This document shows positions 25,377-37,246 of a stretch of DNA of 64,000 nt, in pieces. Position 1 is the first letter of the stretch. Every line of letters starts with the position of its first letter. This DNA is from Glomus cerebriforme (taxonomy: Eukaryota > Glomeromycota > Glomeromycetes > Glomerales > Glomeraceae): the NCBI GenBank assembly GCA_003550305.1, contig QKYT01000199.1, positions 1 through 64,000 on the forward strand. The letters are read 5' to 3'. A program made the translations under genes and the position numbers. The notes below the pieces were generated by a model. That model made no database searches and was not told where the DNA came from. It saw only the letters and a program-made list of their open reading frames with translations.

Positions 25377-25425
25377 TTATCAACTCTTTTTTTTTTTTTA
25401 AAAAAAAAAAAAAAAAGTTTTAACG

Positions 25426-28400
25426 ATGACTAAACCAAATAATAATAAGGTTGCCACAGTAATACTGTTAATTCTGTTAGTCTTCGTTAACTCTATAATA
25501 GTAATAGCAGAAATACGTCCACTCGATGGACAATCAAATAATAAAGCAAATCCAAGTGCTGGTACACCACAATCATTATTTACAAGTATTGGAAAAACTT
25601 CTTGGCCAGATCCATCAGGAAATACGATGGTTTCAACACCTGGAGAGTATTCAATAAATATAGCTAAAACTACTGCTTGTACTGTTCCTTTACTTCAAGG
25701 ACAATTTCCTCTTCCAAGATGTATTAGTGATTTAATTAGTGGATTACAAGCTAAATTGGGTGATGAATTCAATTTAGATGCTCTGGAAGCAAAAAAATCA
25801 AAAAGAAAAACTTCTCATATGGTATAATAATTATTATTTTTTTTTTTTACAAAATAATTTCTTATTTTTAATTTAATTTTTATTCTTATTTCTTATTTTT
25901 TTTTTTTTTTTCCCCTATAAAGTTAACATTTTGGGGTCAATTTGCAAATCTGGATATTGTGAATACTGCATCTAATGGTGAAACTGTGGCCATACTTATT
26001 CCTTCGGATGATATTAATTATATATCACAATATTCTATTGGTCCACCAAATCCTCCTTTATCGGAATTTTTTTTACCATTTAATAGAACAATTGGACCAA
26101 ATAGAAATGGTATTAACCGAATTACATCATTTCTTGATGGTTCATTAATTTATGGTGTTACTATTGAAGGTCAATCAAGAGTTCGTGATACAACAGGTGG
26201 ACGTGGAAAATTTAAATTAAATTATCTCTCAAATGATGATGGTAAATTTGGTTATCCTTTAGTTGATGGTATAACTGGTGAATATATTTTTGCTGTTGAA
26301 GAACGTAAAGGAAAAAATGTTTTCATAAATACAATTATGCTTATTCTTATGAGAGAACATAATCGTAGATGTGATGATTTATATGAAATACATAGTAATA
26401 ATTGGAATGATGAGGATTATTTTCAAGAAGCAAGAAGATGGGTTATTGCAATTATTCAAAGAATTACTTATCTTGAATATCTTAGTGTTTTATTAGGAAC
26501 TCCTTTACAAAGTTATCAAGGATATGATGCTTCACTTACACCATCTATTGATTCATTCTTTGCTACTGTTGCTTCTCGTTATGGTCATTCCGAATTGAGT
26601 GATGTTTATAACATTGTTAATAAAGATGGTTACACTCTTACAGAATTATCTCTTAATGTACTTCAAACTCCTAACATTATTGAAACTTATGGAGTTCCAA
26701 CATTGGTTCTTTCAATGGCTCTTCAAAGGTAAATAAATAAATAAATATATATATATATACATTTGTGTGATGTGCCACTTTTTTTTTTTTTTTTGAAAAA
26801 TAAACCAAAATGAAATTTCTAAAATAATTTCTAGACAAGAAGAAGTTGATATCTTTTATGCTGATCAAATGAGAGCTTTTCGTCCAAAAGGTCCTACAAA
26901 TACTCAAGATATTTCAAGTTTTGATATTATGAGAAGTCGTGATCGAGGAATACCATTATATAATGATGCGAGAGAAATATTAGGATTAAAAAGAGCTACT
27001 CAATTCGTTGACATTTCACAAGATCAAGAAGTTCAAACTCGTTTAAAAAATGTTTATGGAAATGTGAATCAAGTTGAATCTATGATAGGAGGTTTAGCTG
27101 AGGATCATATACCAGGATCAGTTTTAGGTAATCTCTTTTACACAAGTTTTACTAAACAATGGACTTTAATACGTGATTCGGATAGATTTTGGTTCGAATC
27201 ACCAGATGCAGGATTTACAACTTCAGAAATTAATGAAATTCGTAATACAACTTGGTTATCAGTTATTCAAAGAAATACTCCACAAGATATTCTTTATCCA
27301 ACAAATTTATGGAGTGTTCAACCTACAACATCATTTAATATAACAACACTTAATGGAGATCAATCTAATCAATCTAATAAATATCCTTCACAAAATGTTA
27401 TTAAATTAAGTGAGGTTTATGAAGTTAGATGGTATATTGAAAGTGATCAAATTAATTTTCAATTAACAATGTTGAGTACAAATGCATGGTTCGGAATAGG
27501 TTTTAATCCATCAGATACTGGAATGATAGGTGCTGATATGATAATTGTATGGAATAAAAATGACTCAACTTTATATGTAGATAATTTTAAATCTAATGGA
27601 TATAAAAAACCTGAAGTAGAAAATAAATATATAACAGTAAAAAGTACTTCTATATCAGATGGTATTACCCAAGTTGAATTTTCACGTCCATTAGCTCCTT
27701 TAAATAAACGTCCAATTACTAATAATTTAGTTACAATGATTTATGCTTGGAATCCAAATTCGATGGAATTATCTTATCATGGAGGAAATCGTGGAGCAAC
27801 AAAAGTAAATTTTTTTTCAGGTGAAACTTCTTCTGATGTTTTACTTACACAAAAAATTCATGGTATTGCAATGTTTATAGTTTGGGGGTTAGTATTTCAT
27901 TATAAATGGTTTACTTTTTTAATCCAGAAATATAAATATAAGTTTTTAACATCATTTTTTATTCCATTGATTATTTTAGTATTCTTTTCCCTGGTGAGTT
28001 TAAATTGTATACTGATTTAATCAATCGAATTTAAATTGTCCACTTTTTTTTAATTTATATTTATCTATCATATATACTGTATTTATATATATTTTTTAGC
28101 CTCGATATTTATTGTTCGATACTTGAAGCATATTGATTCTTATATGTTTCAACATCGTAATTTACAAATGCTCGGTGGTGTTATAGTAATTACCTTTGGG
28201 GCCGCAGCTATGGCGACCGTTCCTCAACATGGAAGGAATCCCCATGGAATGTAAGTAATATTACGAATTTTTGGGGATGAAAAAGTAAAAGGTTATAATT
28301 TTAATTGATGTCTTGACTTTTTTTTTTTTTAGTGTTGGATTGTTTGTTTATTTCACTTTATTCGTTCAAATTGGATTGGGCATTCTTGCCATATGGGGTC

Positions 28401-30817
28401 TCGCTTCTGTGGAATCGGCTAGTACAGGAATTGTTGTCGGATTAAAACATCTTCATTTTTATTTAGGTGTTGCATTGATGGTTCTTACATGGTAAATACT
28501 ATATATATATATATATATATATTAATTCAATAATAATATGTTTTTAAATACAATTTTATAGGTGTCAAATTTACCTTGGATTAAAACAATATGGTGCACC
28601 AAAACTAATATGTATACTTTATTTATGTTGGTTAGGTAAATATAATTTTGAAACAATAAAATTACTCTTTTTTTATTCTATATTAATACATTTTAAAAAA
28701 ATAAAAAAATTATAGGAATCTTGGTAATGATGATAGTTGCATCAGAGTACGTTTACAAATATAAAAATATGCAATTTTTATGGCCTGTCAGAGAAACCGG
28801 AGATAAAAACAAACGTCTTCATAATTGTATTCCTGAAGATGTTTATGAGCAATTACCAGCAATAAGTTGGAATGATTTCAATTTAAGAGTTATGGCAGGA
28901 GCACATTTAGTAGTAGCGGAAGGATTAGTATTTGACATACATAAATGGATTAAAATACATCCAGGAGGACAAAGAATATTAAGAAGAGTAATTGGTACTG
29001 ATATTACACAAGATTTCTTCTTTGACCCTACAGATCAAATAGTTATTAATAGAGCTTTTTCGGAAAATGAAAAATTAATGAAACAAATGGAAGAAAATGA
29101 TGCTGATAAAAACAAGTTAAAGAAAAGAAAACCAAATCAAATGATACGTCCAACAACGATAGCTAATGCTGTTGATTTAATTAATAGTACAACATTTAAA
29201 AATTCAAGAGTAGCAATGCATCGTCATTCAAAATTTGCCACAGCTAAATTAGCAACTATGGTAGTAGCAAGAATATCGGATATACCAAATGATTATGATC
29301 AACAAAAGAAAGATGATAATTTTAGTTCAACTACTAAAACTACAATAACTACCATACCTCAAGATAATTCTAATTATATATTTAGAAGATATATTTTGAC
29401 CAATATTGAATTAGCTTCAAGGCATGATTCCGAAAATCCTGTTAAAAAATTAACATTTCAAGTTCTTCATCCAAAAGATAAATTACCAAAATTTCTTCCT
29501 GGAGATTATATTGAAATTATGAGTTATGTTAACAAACATATAGTAATTAGACCATATACACCATTACAAGGACCTTCTGACAAAACATTTACAATCTTGG
29601 TTAAAATTTACAAAGATGGTGCTATGTCTCAACATTTGGTAAGTTTAAATTTATATTAATGCGTATTGGTTTAAATAATTTATACTTATCTTTGTGCAAA
29701 TTATTTATAGGACAAACAATTAAGAAATTTTGAAATAGCAGTTAGAGGACCATTTGATATAGCGGATAGAATGTATGTATCACCGCAAGTATTATCGTTA
29801 CCACAAAAAAATTTGTCACCAACTTCACCAATAATTGGACCATCAAGTCCAAATTTAGTACGTAGAGCAACAACATTAATGAGACAAAATAGTATAAATA
29901 ATTTTGTTATTAATCCACATCATAGTTATCAACCAAGTCATTTTGGTTTAGATAGTGTTTATGGTGATGAAAACCGTTCGGTATATGGTGGTAGTAATAG
30001 TGATAGTGCCCAATCTAATTTTAATGGTAGAATATTGTTAAATTCTGCTAGAGGAGATCAATGTTGGGACATTTTATTTATGGTTTGTGGTGGTACGGGC
30101 TTAACTCCTATGCTTCAATTGGTAAGTAAATTATTTTGTTCTAATATATATAAATATATATATTTTCTAACTTTCGAATGAATTTTTGTTTTATAGATTC
30201 AGTATCATTTTGATAATGCAGATAATTTCAAATCAAATTTTAAATTACATTTACTCTGTGCGAATACACAAATAGCAGATATAATTTCAATGAAATATTT
30301 AGATTTTCTTGCATCAACATCAGATGGTAAACTTACAGTAACTCACATTTTAACAAAACCTCCACCAATATGGAGAGGATTAACAGGTCATATAGATGAT
30401 AATATACTCTTCAATTGGATATCAAAATATTATCAAGTACCACCTCCAGCAATACCACCAAGAATTAATACACCTGTAACACAAATTGTTAATAATAATT
30501 CTCAATCACAAATTTCATCAACACCACCTCAAATGTTGTTAACTTCAGCATATAGCCCACCAAGTTCGATATTTCCATCCATAGATGAAAATTATAGTTA
30601 TCAAATGAGAAGAGATAATTTACCCGGTTTTATATATCCTAATAATGAAATGAATGTTTTATCCGAAAGACAAGAATTTATGAGAATGTTAAACCAAGAT
30701 ACTACTCAAGCTTGTAAAGTTATTGTTTGTGGTCCTTTTGGTATGATGGAAGGTGTTAAAAGATCTTTAGAAAGGATTGGTTTTCCTGTTGATTCAAAAG
30801 CATTATTCATTCAGTAA
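25426..30817 (+). CDS. Peroxidase-DOMON-b561-b5-flavin reductase fusion, copy 2
   Basis: Ten exons (25426-25821, 25923-26728, 26835-27887, 27980-27993, 28100-28250, 28333-28491, 28562-28635, 28716-29638, 29711-30121, 30197-30817) give 1,535 residues with the same domain order as copy 1. Landmarks: signal anchor (about 9-29), IRPLDG start, WGQFANLD at the distal site (Leu142 replaces the distal His), calcium loop TSFLDGS, MREHNR, proximal His354 in RYGH, DOMON with GMIGADM and SYHGG, b561 core with its four His positions, HPGG His966 with late partner His1053/1055, RPYT from 1163, GGTGLTPM and CGPFGMM near the end. The fourth exon is a 14-nt micro-exon without which the b561 segment WGILFPA cannot be built. 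Copy 1 has no intron at that donor. Its RSRDRG site carries Arg where copy 1 has His. Function is inferred as for copy 1. Confidence 0.9.
27980..27993 (+). other. 14-nt micro-exon of copy 2
   Basis: The exon TATTCTTTTCCCTG sits between an acceptor ending TTTTAG and a donor GTGAGT. It supplies most of WGILFPA, exactly the peptide encoded without interruption in copy 1 (WGILFPG). Its inclusion brings the CDS total to 4,608 nt, a multiple of three; skipping it breaks the frame. Confidence 0.8.
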
Positions 30818-31109
30818 AAATTAGATTATTAATATAAATAATTTGTAATTAATATTTTACAATGTATATATATACAGTATATTTATATATATATATATAT
30901 ATATATTTTTTACTAGATTTTATTATAAACATGAAACAGAATATTTTATTGACTATTATTATAAAAAAGAAAATCAAATTTAGATCCTTATAGATCAAGA
31001 AATATATTGATATACGTATTGAAAATCGTTAATAATTAATGATTTAATTAAATAAAAATTTTTTTTTTTTTTTTGAATTGAATTTAAAATGTAGAACTAG
31101 TTGGTCGGT
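30818..31109. other. Tail-to-tail spacer
   Basis: 292 bp of A/T-rich sequence containing a long TA dinucleotide run (about 30864-30906). No gene is visible. Confidence 0.6.
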
Positions 31110-32666
31110 TTAATTATAAAAATGATAATCTAATAAATAATCCTCTTGCTTATAATCTTCACAAATATTTAAAAATTTTGAAAAATTATAAGTAAAATTT
31201 TTGTGAGCATAAAAAGAAATCGGTTTTAATCCTAATAATTTTCTTTTCTTCATAAAAATTTTAAAATCTTCTACTAATGTTAATTTCCAGCCGATTTCTA
31301 AATATAACCTAGATAAATTATTTGAAGAAATATTTATCATCTCTTTCATAAGATTATCAAATTGACATATTTTCTGTGTAAAATCTTGCATCACTGGATA
31401 AAGATGTAACGTTTTCAAATTAGAGCATCTTCTTAATAATTGAGATAATTCCGGAACGTTACTTTCACTAATTACTCCTTTGAATATGGTTAGACTTGGA
31501 CAATTATTACTGATAGAATTGATATATAAACCAATATCACACGGATCTTCAATTCTTGAAGATGTAGTGATGATGATTTGTTCTAAATCACAAGAAGAAT
31601 TATCAATGAATTGTGTAATAATATCATAATAAATCGTATTACTGTCGATAAACAATTTCTTGAGATTCTTCAATGATGCATTTGCCATATGTTCCCAATG
31701 TCTTATAGAATGTTCAATGTTATAAATTATAATTAATTCTGTTAAACTTCCAAAACCTTTCAAAATAAAAAAAATTTTCGGGGAATCCTTTATAGTAAGT
31801 CTAGTAATCGAATTTTTCTTTGAAATTTCAACCATCATATTATTGGTATCTGGATCAATGATAGATCCAATTATACTAATTTCTATCGTTAATTCTTTTA
31901 AATTATTTTGTACGGTAATAAAATTTCTTAATTCTTCAGAACATAAATTATGATTTACGATTTCTAAATGATCAACATTACGTGAGAGTTGCGATAATTT
32001 TGATAAATATGTGAGAGATCCAATTTGCAAATGTCGTAAATTAGCGATACAATTCTTTGCTATTGGTTCACTTTCAGTGATTTCTATTATAAATGAAAAA
32101 TTATAATTTGATATATAAAGCGTATCTATGTTTGGTGAATGAACAAGAAAGAATTTAAGTAATTCTTTCATTAAATTCTTTTTGTTTCTTTTAAAATTTT
32201 GTCTTTGATCATTTCCTCTGATATTTTCATTATCAGCCTGAATAATTTTTGTAAAATTCTTGGCGGCTTTCTTTTTACGTTGTTTGGTTTGATTAGATTG
32301 ATTATAAATCCAAAATTTAACATCAGCTTCCAATTCATATAAGACTATACTTTGTAAGAATTTTGAATATTCAAATATCGGTTTTTTTAGAAGAGAAAGA
32401 CGAGAACATTGAATAATTTGATCTTGTAATAAATTTCGTTGAGTTTCCTTTGGTAATGTTGAAATATATGTATTAATTATTTTAAAAGATTTTTTTAATA
32501 ATCTTTCTCGTCGATATTTCCATGGATTTCTCCATAAAATTGGAACCGCATTTTGACACCATTGTCTATTAACAAGAATACATGAATGCAATGTTTCTGG
32601 ATCACTATTTAAGTATTCAAATATATCCCGTAAGCAATCATCAACTAATATTGGAAATTTGCTCAT
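31110..32666 (-). CDS. F-box protein with leucine-rich-like body, unit 2
   Basis: A single exon of 518 residues. The N-terminus (PILVDDCLRDIFEYLNSD, then CILVNRQWCQNAVPILWRNP) is an F-box closely similar to the gene at 21446. The remainder shows irregular leucine-rich segments (LRHLQIGSLTYLSKLSQL, LKTLHLYPVMQDF). It contains a basic insert around residues 125-165 (QRKKKAAKN, KRNKKN) that is absent from the unit-1 copy. Role: probable SCF substrate receptor, target unknown. A TATA-like TATAAAAAGG on the minus strand about 45 bp upstream of the start supports the start chosen. It is tail-to-tail with redox fusion copy 2. Confidence 0.85.
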   Translation of the reverse strand: MSKFPILVDDCLRDIFEYLNSDPETLHSCILVNRQWCQNAVPILWRNPWKYRRERLLKKSFKIINTYISTLPKETQRNLLQDQIIQCSRLSLLKKPIFEYSKFLQSIVLYELEADVKFWIYNQSNQTKQRKKKAAKNFTKIIQADNENIRGNDQRQNFKRNKKNLMKELLKFFLVHSPNIDTLYISNYNFSFIIEITESEPIAKNCIANLRHLQIGSLTYLSKLSQLSRNVDHLEIVNHNLCSEELRNFITVQNNLKELTIEISIIGSIIDPDTNNMMVEISKKNSITRLTIKDSPKIFFILKGFGSLTELIIIYNIEHSIRHWEHMANASLKNLKKLFIDSNTIYYDIITQFIDNSSCDLEQIIITTSSRIEDPCDIGLYINSISNNCPSLTIFKGVISESNVPELSQLLRRCSNLKTLHLYPVMQDFTQKICQFDNLMKEMINISSNNLSRLYLEIGWKLTLVEDFKIFMKKRKLLGLKPISFYAHKNFTYNFSKFLNICEDYKQEDYLLDYHFYN

Positions 32667-33667
32667 CTTAAAAAATTTTGGTGGTTTTTAAAAAATGATT
32701 ATGATCCCTTTTTATAATTTTTTGCGCTATACGATTACGTAATAAGTATCGGATGATATTATTATCCGAACCAACCAACATCAGTGAACCAACCCATCAT
32801 CCCATGAATTTTTGTGCTCACGTGAATCTCAAGAAAATCTTTTTCCCGTGATGGCACTAAGACCACTAGTTAAGATGTGTTAAAGAGCTCACAATAAATT
32901 TTTGATTGTGTGACAGTTGTCATTATAAAAAATACTTAGTAATATATAGTAAAATTGATGTTTATATTATAATAAATTTTTTTTATTTGAAAATAAATCA
33001 ATTATCCCTTTATGTAGGTCTTTACAGGATATTTGCCTGCAAAAATTCAGCTTTCATCAAAAATTTTAATGTGTATTACAAACCATTACAAATCATATGT
33101 TTTTGAATAGCTTATATTCTTAACTTTATCATTTAATAAATATTTTCCTATCTAGATAAATAAAGTTTGCTATATGTCAAAAAATTTTCATTATTTATGA
33201 ATATTAATTTTTCCTTTAGGCTTGTAAATTTCTTTTAGAATAAGTTTTAATTATTTATATTTTAAGAGAAGTTTATAAAGTGATCAATTTTATATAATTT
33301 TGTTATTATTTTTTTATTTTATTAGTAAAGTTTTAATTTAATATGTAATGAAAAAAAAAAAGTAATGGCAATGCATTACATCTTTCCTATTATTGCCAGA
33401 AAATTTTTTCATCCCATGTGACCTGATCATTTATGTTGCACATAATGCATATATTAGATATTTGTTTTTGTTTTTATTTTTTCACATTCTTTTCTAACTT
33501 TTTGCATTTTTTTCTAGTATAATTTTTATCACTAACATAAAGTATATTATTTTTGAAATAATAGTAATTTTTTAAATGCATTTATTTCAAAGAGAAAAAA
33601 AAATATTTTTTTATTTTGCAAAATTTTCATATATGGATTTCAAACTGTATTTTGGACACTTTGTTCA
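32667..33667. other. Gene-free stretch before the hAT element
   Basis: The promoter of the F-box gene lies at its left end. A 66-residue open frame at 32906-33106 has no features. A small inverted repeat (GTAATG..CATTAC near 33363-33380) is present. Confidence 0.5.
32707..32716 (-). promoter_or_regulatory. TATA element of the unit-2 F-box gene
   Basis: On the minus strand the sequence reads TTATAAAAAGGGATCAT, about 45 bp upstream of the start codon at 32666. Confidence 0.45.
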
Positions 33668-34262
33668 AAGCAAATTATACTTGTGGCCAAAACTCTTTAA
33701 TTTTGTCCTAGTTTCGATTTCAGATTTCGGATAGTTTCAGTATTTAAAAACCATTTTTCAAAACTGAAATCCTGATCAAAATCTAAAACTTTAGACAAAA
33801 TCTGAAACTATGTTTAAAACCTTTTATAAGTCCAAAACCTAAAAATAGAAATTTAAAAATTAGAATTAATATTTAATTATTTTAATAGTATTCGAAGAAA
33901 AATTCCTGGAGGATTTTTGTTAGAAATAAAGTTAAGACTTAAGATAGTGAGATTAATTAGAGCACCATAATATCTAATATGATTAATAGTTTAATACTAT
34001 ATTAGAAATTTAAAATAAGTCAGATCAAGTGATCAATAGATCAATCTAAAATCTATATCTTAATTTTTTTAGCAAAAAAAATTTTTTTTTTTGTTTTATA
34101 AACTTATAATCCCATACTTTCCTTTATTCATTATTTTTACACTTGTAATTTTTATTTTCATTTTTTACTTTCCTTAATTTTTTATAATAAACTAATAAGT
34201 AAAGTAATAAAGTAATAAACATTAAATAATATAACAATTAACAATATTGTAAATTTTTAAAA

Positions 34263-36350
34263 ATGTCATCTGATTTTTCAAAAAAAGTGAGTAAGCATTC
34301 TAATAGCAAGATATAGGAATAGTTTGTAAAAGGTAACTATACATCTAATTCTAAAAGGTATTATGCAGTAACGTATTCTTTTTGCAAGTACTATTGGACT
34401 ATAGTTAAGATGGTGAAACTTAAAAAACATCTCGCATATGAATATATTAAAGTAAATTTTGATACAAAAATCAATGTTTTAATGATATTAATAAGTAAAT
34501 ATGAAGATTCAGATGATGATAGTCATNATACTTCTACAACATCAAAATCTAGTAAGCAACGAAAATCAAATAATAGAACACAAACTCATATTGATGACCA
34601 TTATGAAAACTTTNCTACTCCACTAAGCAAAGAAGATCAAATTAATAAAGTATTGACAAAAATGTTTGTATGTTGTAACTTGCCATTTACTCTAATTGAA
34701 CATCTTTTCTTTATTAAATTTATTAAGACTGTATATGCTACCTATAATCTTCCAAGCNGTTGGATCCTATCTAATACCCTTATAATTCAAGAAATTTTTA
34801 GAATCAATCTCAAAATGAATAAAATAATTAAAGAAGAAGATAACCTTATCATTGCATTTAATGAATAGACTAACTTTATTAGACAATCAATTTATGATTA
34901 TTGTTTAATTACTAAAGAATGTAAAGAATATTTTTGGTGCTTAAAGAATTATTCTGACATTTTCCATCATACTGGTGCATTTTTTGATGATGAAATTATT
35001 AAAATTGTAAATGAAATTGGTCCTAAAAAGTTGGCTGTAATAGTATCAGATAATGTACCAGATATACGTGTTGCTTGAAGAATTCTTTGTGAAAAATACT
35101 TTTATATATTAAATATTCAGTGTATAGCTCACTGCATTAACCTAATCACAAAAGATTTATGTAGGCATGAATTTGTTATAGAAACAGTTCAAAAAGTTGG
35201 TATTATACAACAGTATTTTGCAATGTCTTATGTACTATGTCAATTCCTGAAGGATGCTATTAAAATTTTAAAAATTAAAGAAGAGAAATTGAAAGCCATA
35301 CAAAAACTCATGAGTCTACTATATGGGATTGCATTAGTTCAATTATAAGTCTTGAACTTGCTTTTGCAAGAATAAGTAATTAAGTTAATTTTAATTTATA
35401 TTTAAATTATTATATAATAATTATTTATTTATTTAATTTAATTTTATTTATTTATTATTTTATTTATTTAGGTTCTTTCTGAGCATGAAAATGATATAAA
35501 AATTCGGATCAAAGATATTCTTTATGATCGAACTTTCTATGAAAATTGTAGAATTATTGCATTTATTCTTTATCCTTTCAAAGTTTCTATAGAATGTTTG
35601 AAGTCAAGAACTTCAACACTTGCCAATTGTTATATTTATTTATTATCATTAGCAGGTGCAATTTATCATATACCAAACCAAAATGCACATTTTAAAAATT
35701 ATTGTATAATTAAATTTAATAAGCGGTTTGATGAATTTTCTAATGATTTATTACTTTTGGCATTTTTTTTGCATTCTCGTTATCATGGTAATGTGAAATT
35801 TGTTAAATTAATTATTTTATTTTATTAAATAATTTAATATATTTTATTAATTTTATTATAGATAATATCAATCTGGGAAAATTTCATTGTATTACTATTA
35901 AAGTAGTATAAATTTGAAAGAATATGAGCATGACCAAAAATCATATGAAAAATTACTTACATAAATGTGAAAATACATGAAAAAAAAGCATCATTCAACC
36001 AAAATTATAGTTATAAATTAGATACACTAGTAATTTAGTGAAAGACTACTCAAAATACAAAAGAAGAATAGGAATTACAAGCTTTAGTACTTCAGCTTTT
36101 TGCTATAACTCCACACAGTGCTTCTTGCGAGCGTTCCTTTTCAGCTTTAGGATAGTTTTATAGTCAAAAGTGTAGTAAACTATCTGTTGATAATATAGAA
36201 GAAATATGCAAATTGCACACTTATTATATTATAAATGCCAAACGGAAATTACCTTATTATTCAACTGATACTTCTGAAAATTTATTGTGTGAAAAAATGA
36301 TAGAAACTATTATGGAAATTAGAGAATCTGAACAATATATGAATAGGTAG
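34263..36350 (+). pseudogene. hAT transposase relic
   Basis: Translated fragments in order give a BED-finger-like start with its cysteines damaged (RYYAVTYSFCKYYW, then KLKKHLAYEY), and a central RNase-H-like part (KLAVIVSDNVPDIRVA, then a stop, then IQCIAHCINLITKDL). The C-terminal hATC dimerisation signature follows (LQLFAITPHSASCERSFSAL), ending at a TAG at 36348. Stops and frame breaks interrupt it throughout. A T-rich stretch at about 35383-35471 ending in TTTATTTAG looks like a former intron. This identifies the surrounding element as hAT and shows it can no longer encode its own transposase. Confidence 0.85.
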
Positions 36351-36608
36351 GATTTGAGTTTGCTTATTGAATATAGAAAATTTTTACCCTTAGTAAGATT
36401 TTTTTTTGCTTATTTAAAGGGTTAAATTTAAAATTGTTAGTATTTTATATGTGTAGCAGAACATATAAATTTAATAACTTAATAATATATTTGCATAGCA
36501 GAAATTTATTTTGAAATATACAGAATATGTTGTATAATTTCAAATATTTTAAAAATATATCCCTTAAAATTAAAGACATATAAACAAAATTAACATGTAA
36601 ATTTAATA

Positions 36609-37246
36609 CGTGATGGCAGTGGTGGGTTTTGGACTTGTCCAATTGCTTTTTTCAATTGGACAGTTTTGGACAGTCCAAAATTGTCCAAAATTTCTATAAG
36701 TTTTGGACTGTCCAAAACTTGTCCAAAACTGTCCAAAACCCATATTTGGTAAATCATAGATTAATCAAATAATCTTTTTTCTTTTCGCTCCACATTCTAG
36801 GTTTCCAATCACTTTATTTTTATCTACACCACATTATTCATGCCACGTAATAGCGGTAGTCATCCTAGGCATATACTTTTTACATATATAATAGTCTTAA
36901 AAAAAACTAATGTAGGAGATAAAGAACATCAATGTGTTTGCAAAGCTTATGTTAAAGTTTTAAAAGACGAAGCTAACCTCCTTCTTAATCTTTTTTTTTT
37001 TTATTATCTTTTTAAATTTTTATTTTAATTATATTATGCAAGATCCTCTAATAAATCTTTTCGTTATTAAATGATTTACTAATTTATAATATTAGCNAAA
37101 ATTAGTTATAATTCTNGCCAGAATTAACTTTAAATCATGTGATCTGTCCAAAACCTGTCCATTGAAAAAAGGTTTTGGTTTTGGACAGGGTTTTGGACAA
37201 ATATCCAAAATGTCAATTTGTCCAATTGCCCAACACTGCGTGATGG
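36609..37246. mobile_element. Nested non-autonomous hAT element, 622 bp, with 8-bp target duplication
   Basis: The element runs from 36617 to 37238 between perfect copies of CGTGATGG (36609-36616 and 37239-37246). Its ends are inverted repeats of the classic hAT type: CAGTGGTGGG at the left and, on the other strand, CAGTGTTGGG at the right. The interior is packed with GTCCAAAA/TTTTGGAC motifs on both sides and holds a 62-residue open frame (36840-37028, MPRNSGSHPRHILF with CVCKAYVKVLKDE). That frame resembles the first part of a BED-finger transposase. It inserted into the older hAT element just downstream of its transposase relic. Confidence 0.8.

Larger units (their letters stand above)
22820..25425. 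other. Intergenic region between the two duplicated units
   Basis: About 2.6 kb without a supportable gene. It holds long A and T tracts, a fragment related to the nested hAT element (23797-23870), an ambiguous base near 25208 and the TATA element of copy 2. Open frames at 23893-24123 and 24484-24675 are short, low-complexity or featureless and are not called. Confidence 0.6.

Noticed and set aside
27888..28020. Apparent alternative C-terminus of copy 2 reading through an intron
   Set aside because: Splicing at 27887/27980 and 27993/28100 restores the b561 core exactly as in copy 1; the read-through peptide matches nothing. Kept only as a possible intron-retention form.
25208..37116. Single ambiguous bases (25208, 34527, 34614, 34757, 37097, 37116)
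   Set aside because: Assembly ambiguity in homopolymers and repeats, not biology; they may reflect collapsed repeat copies.
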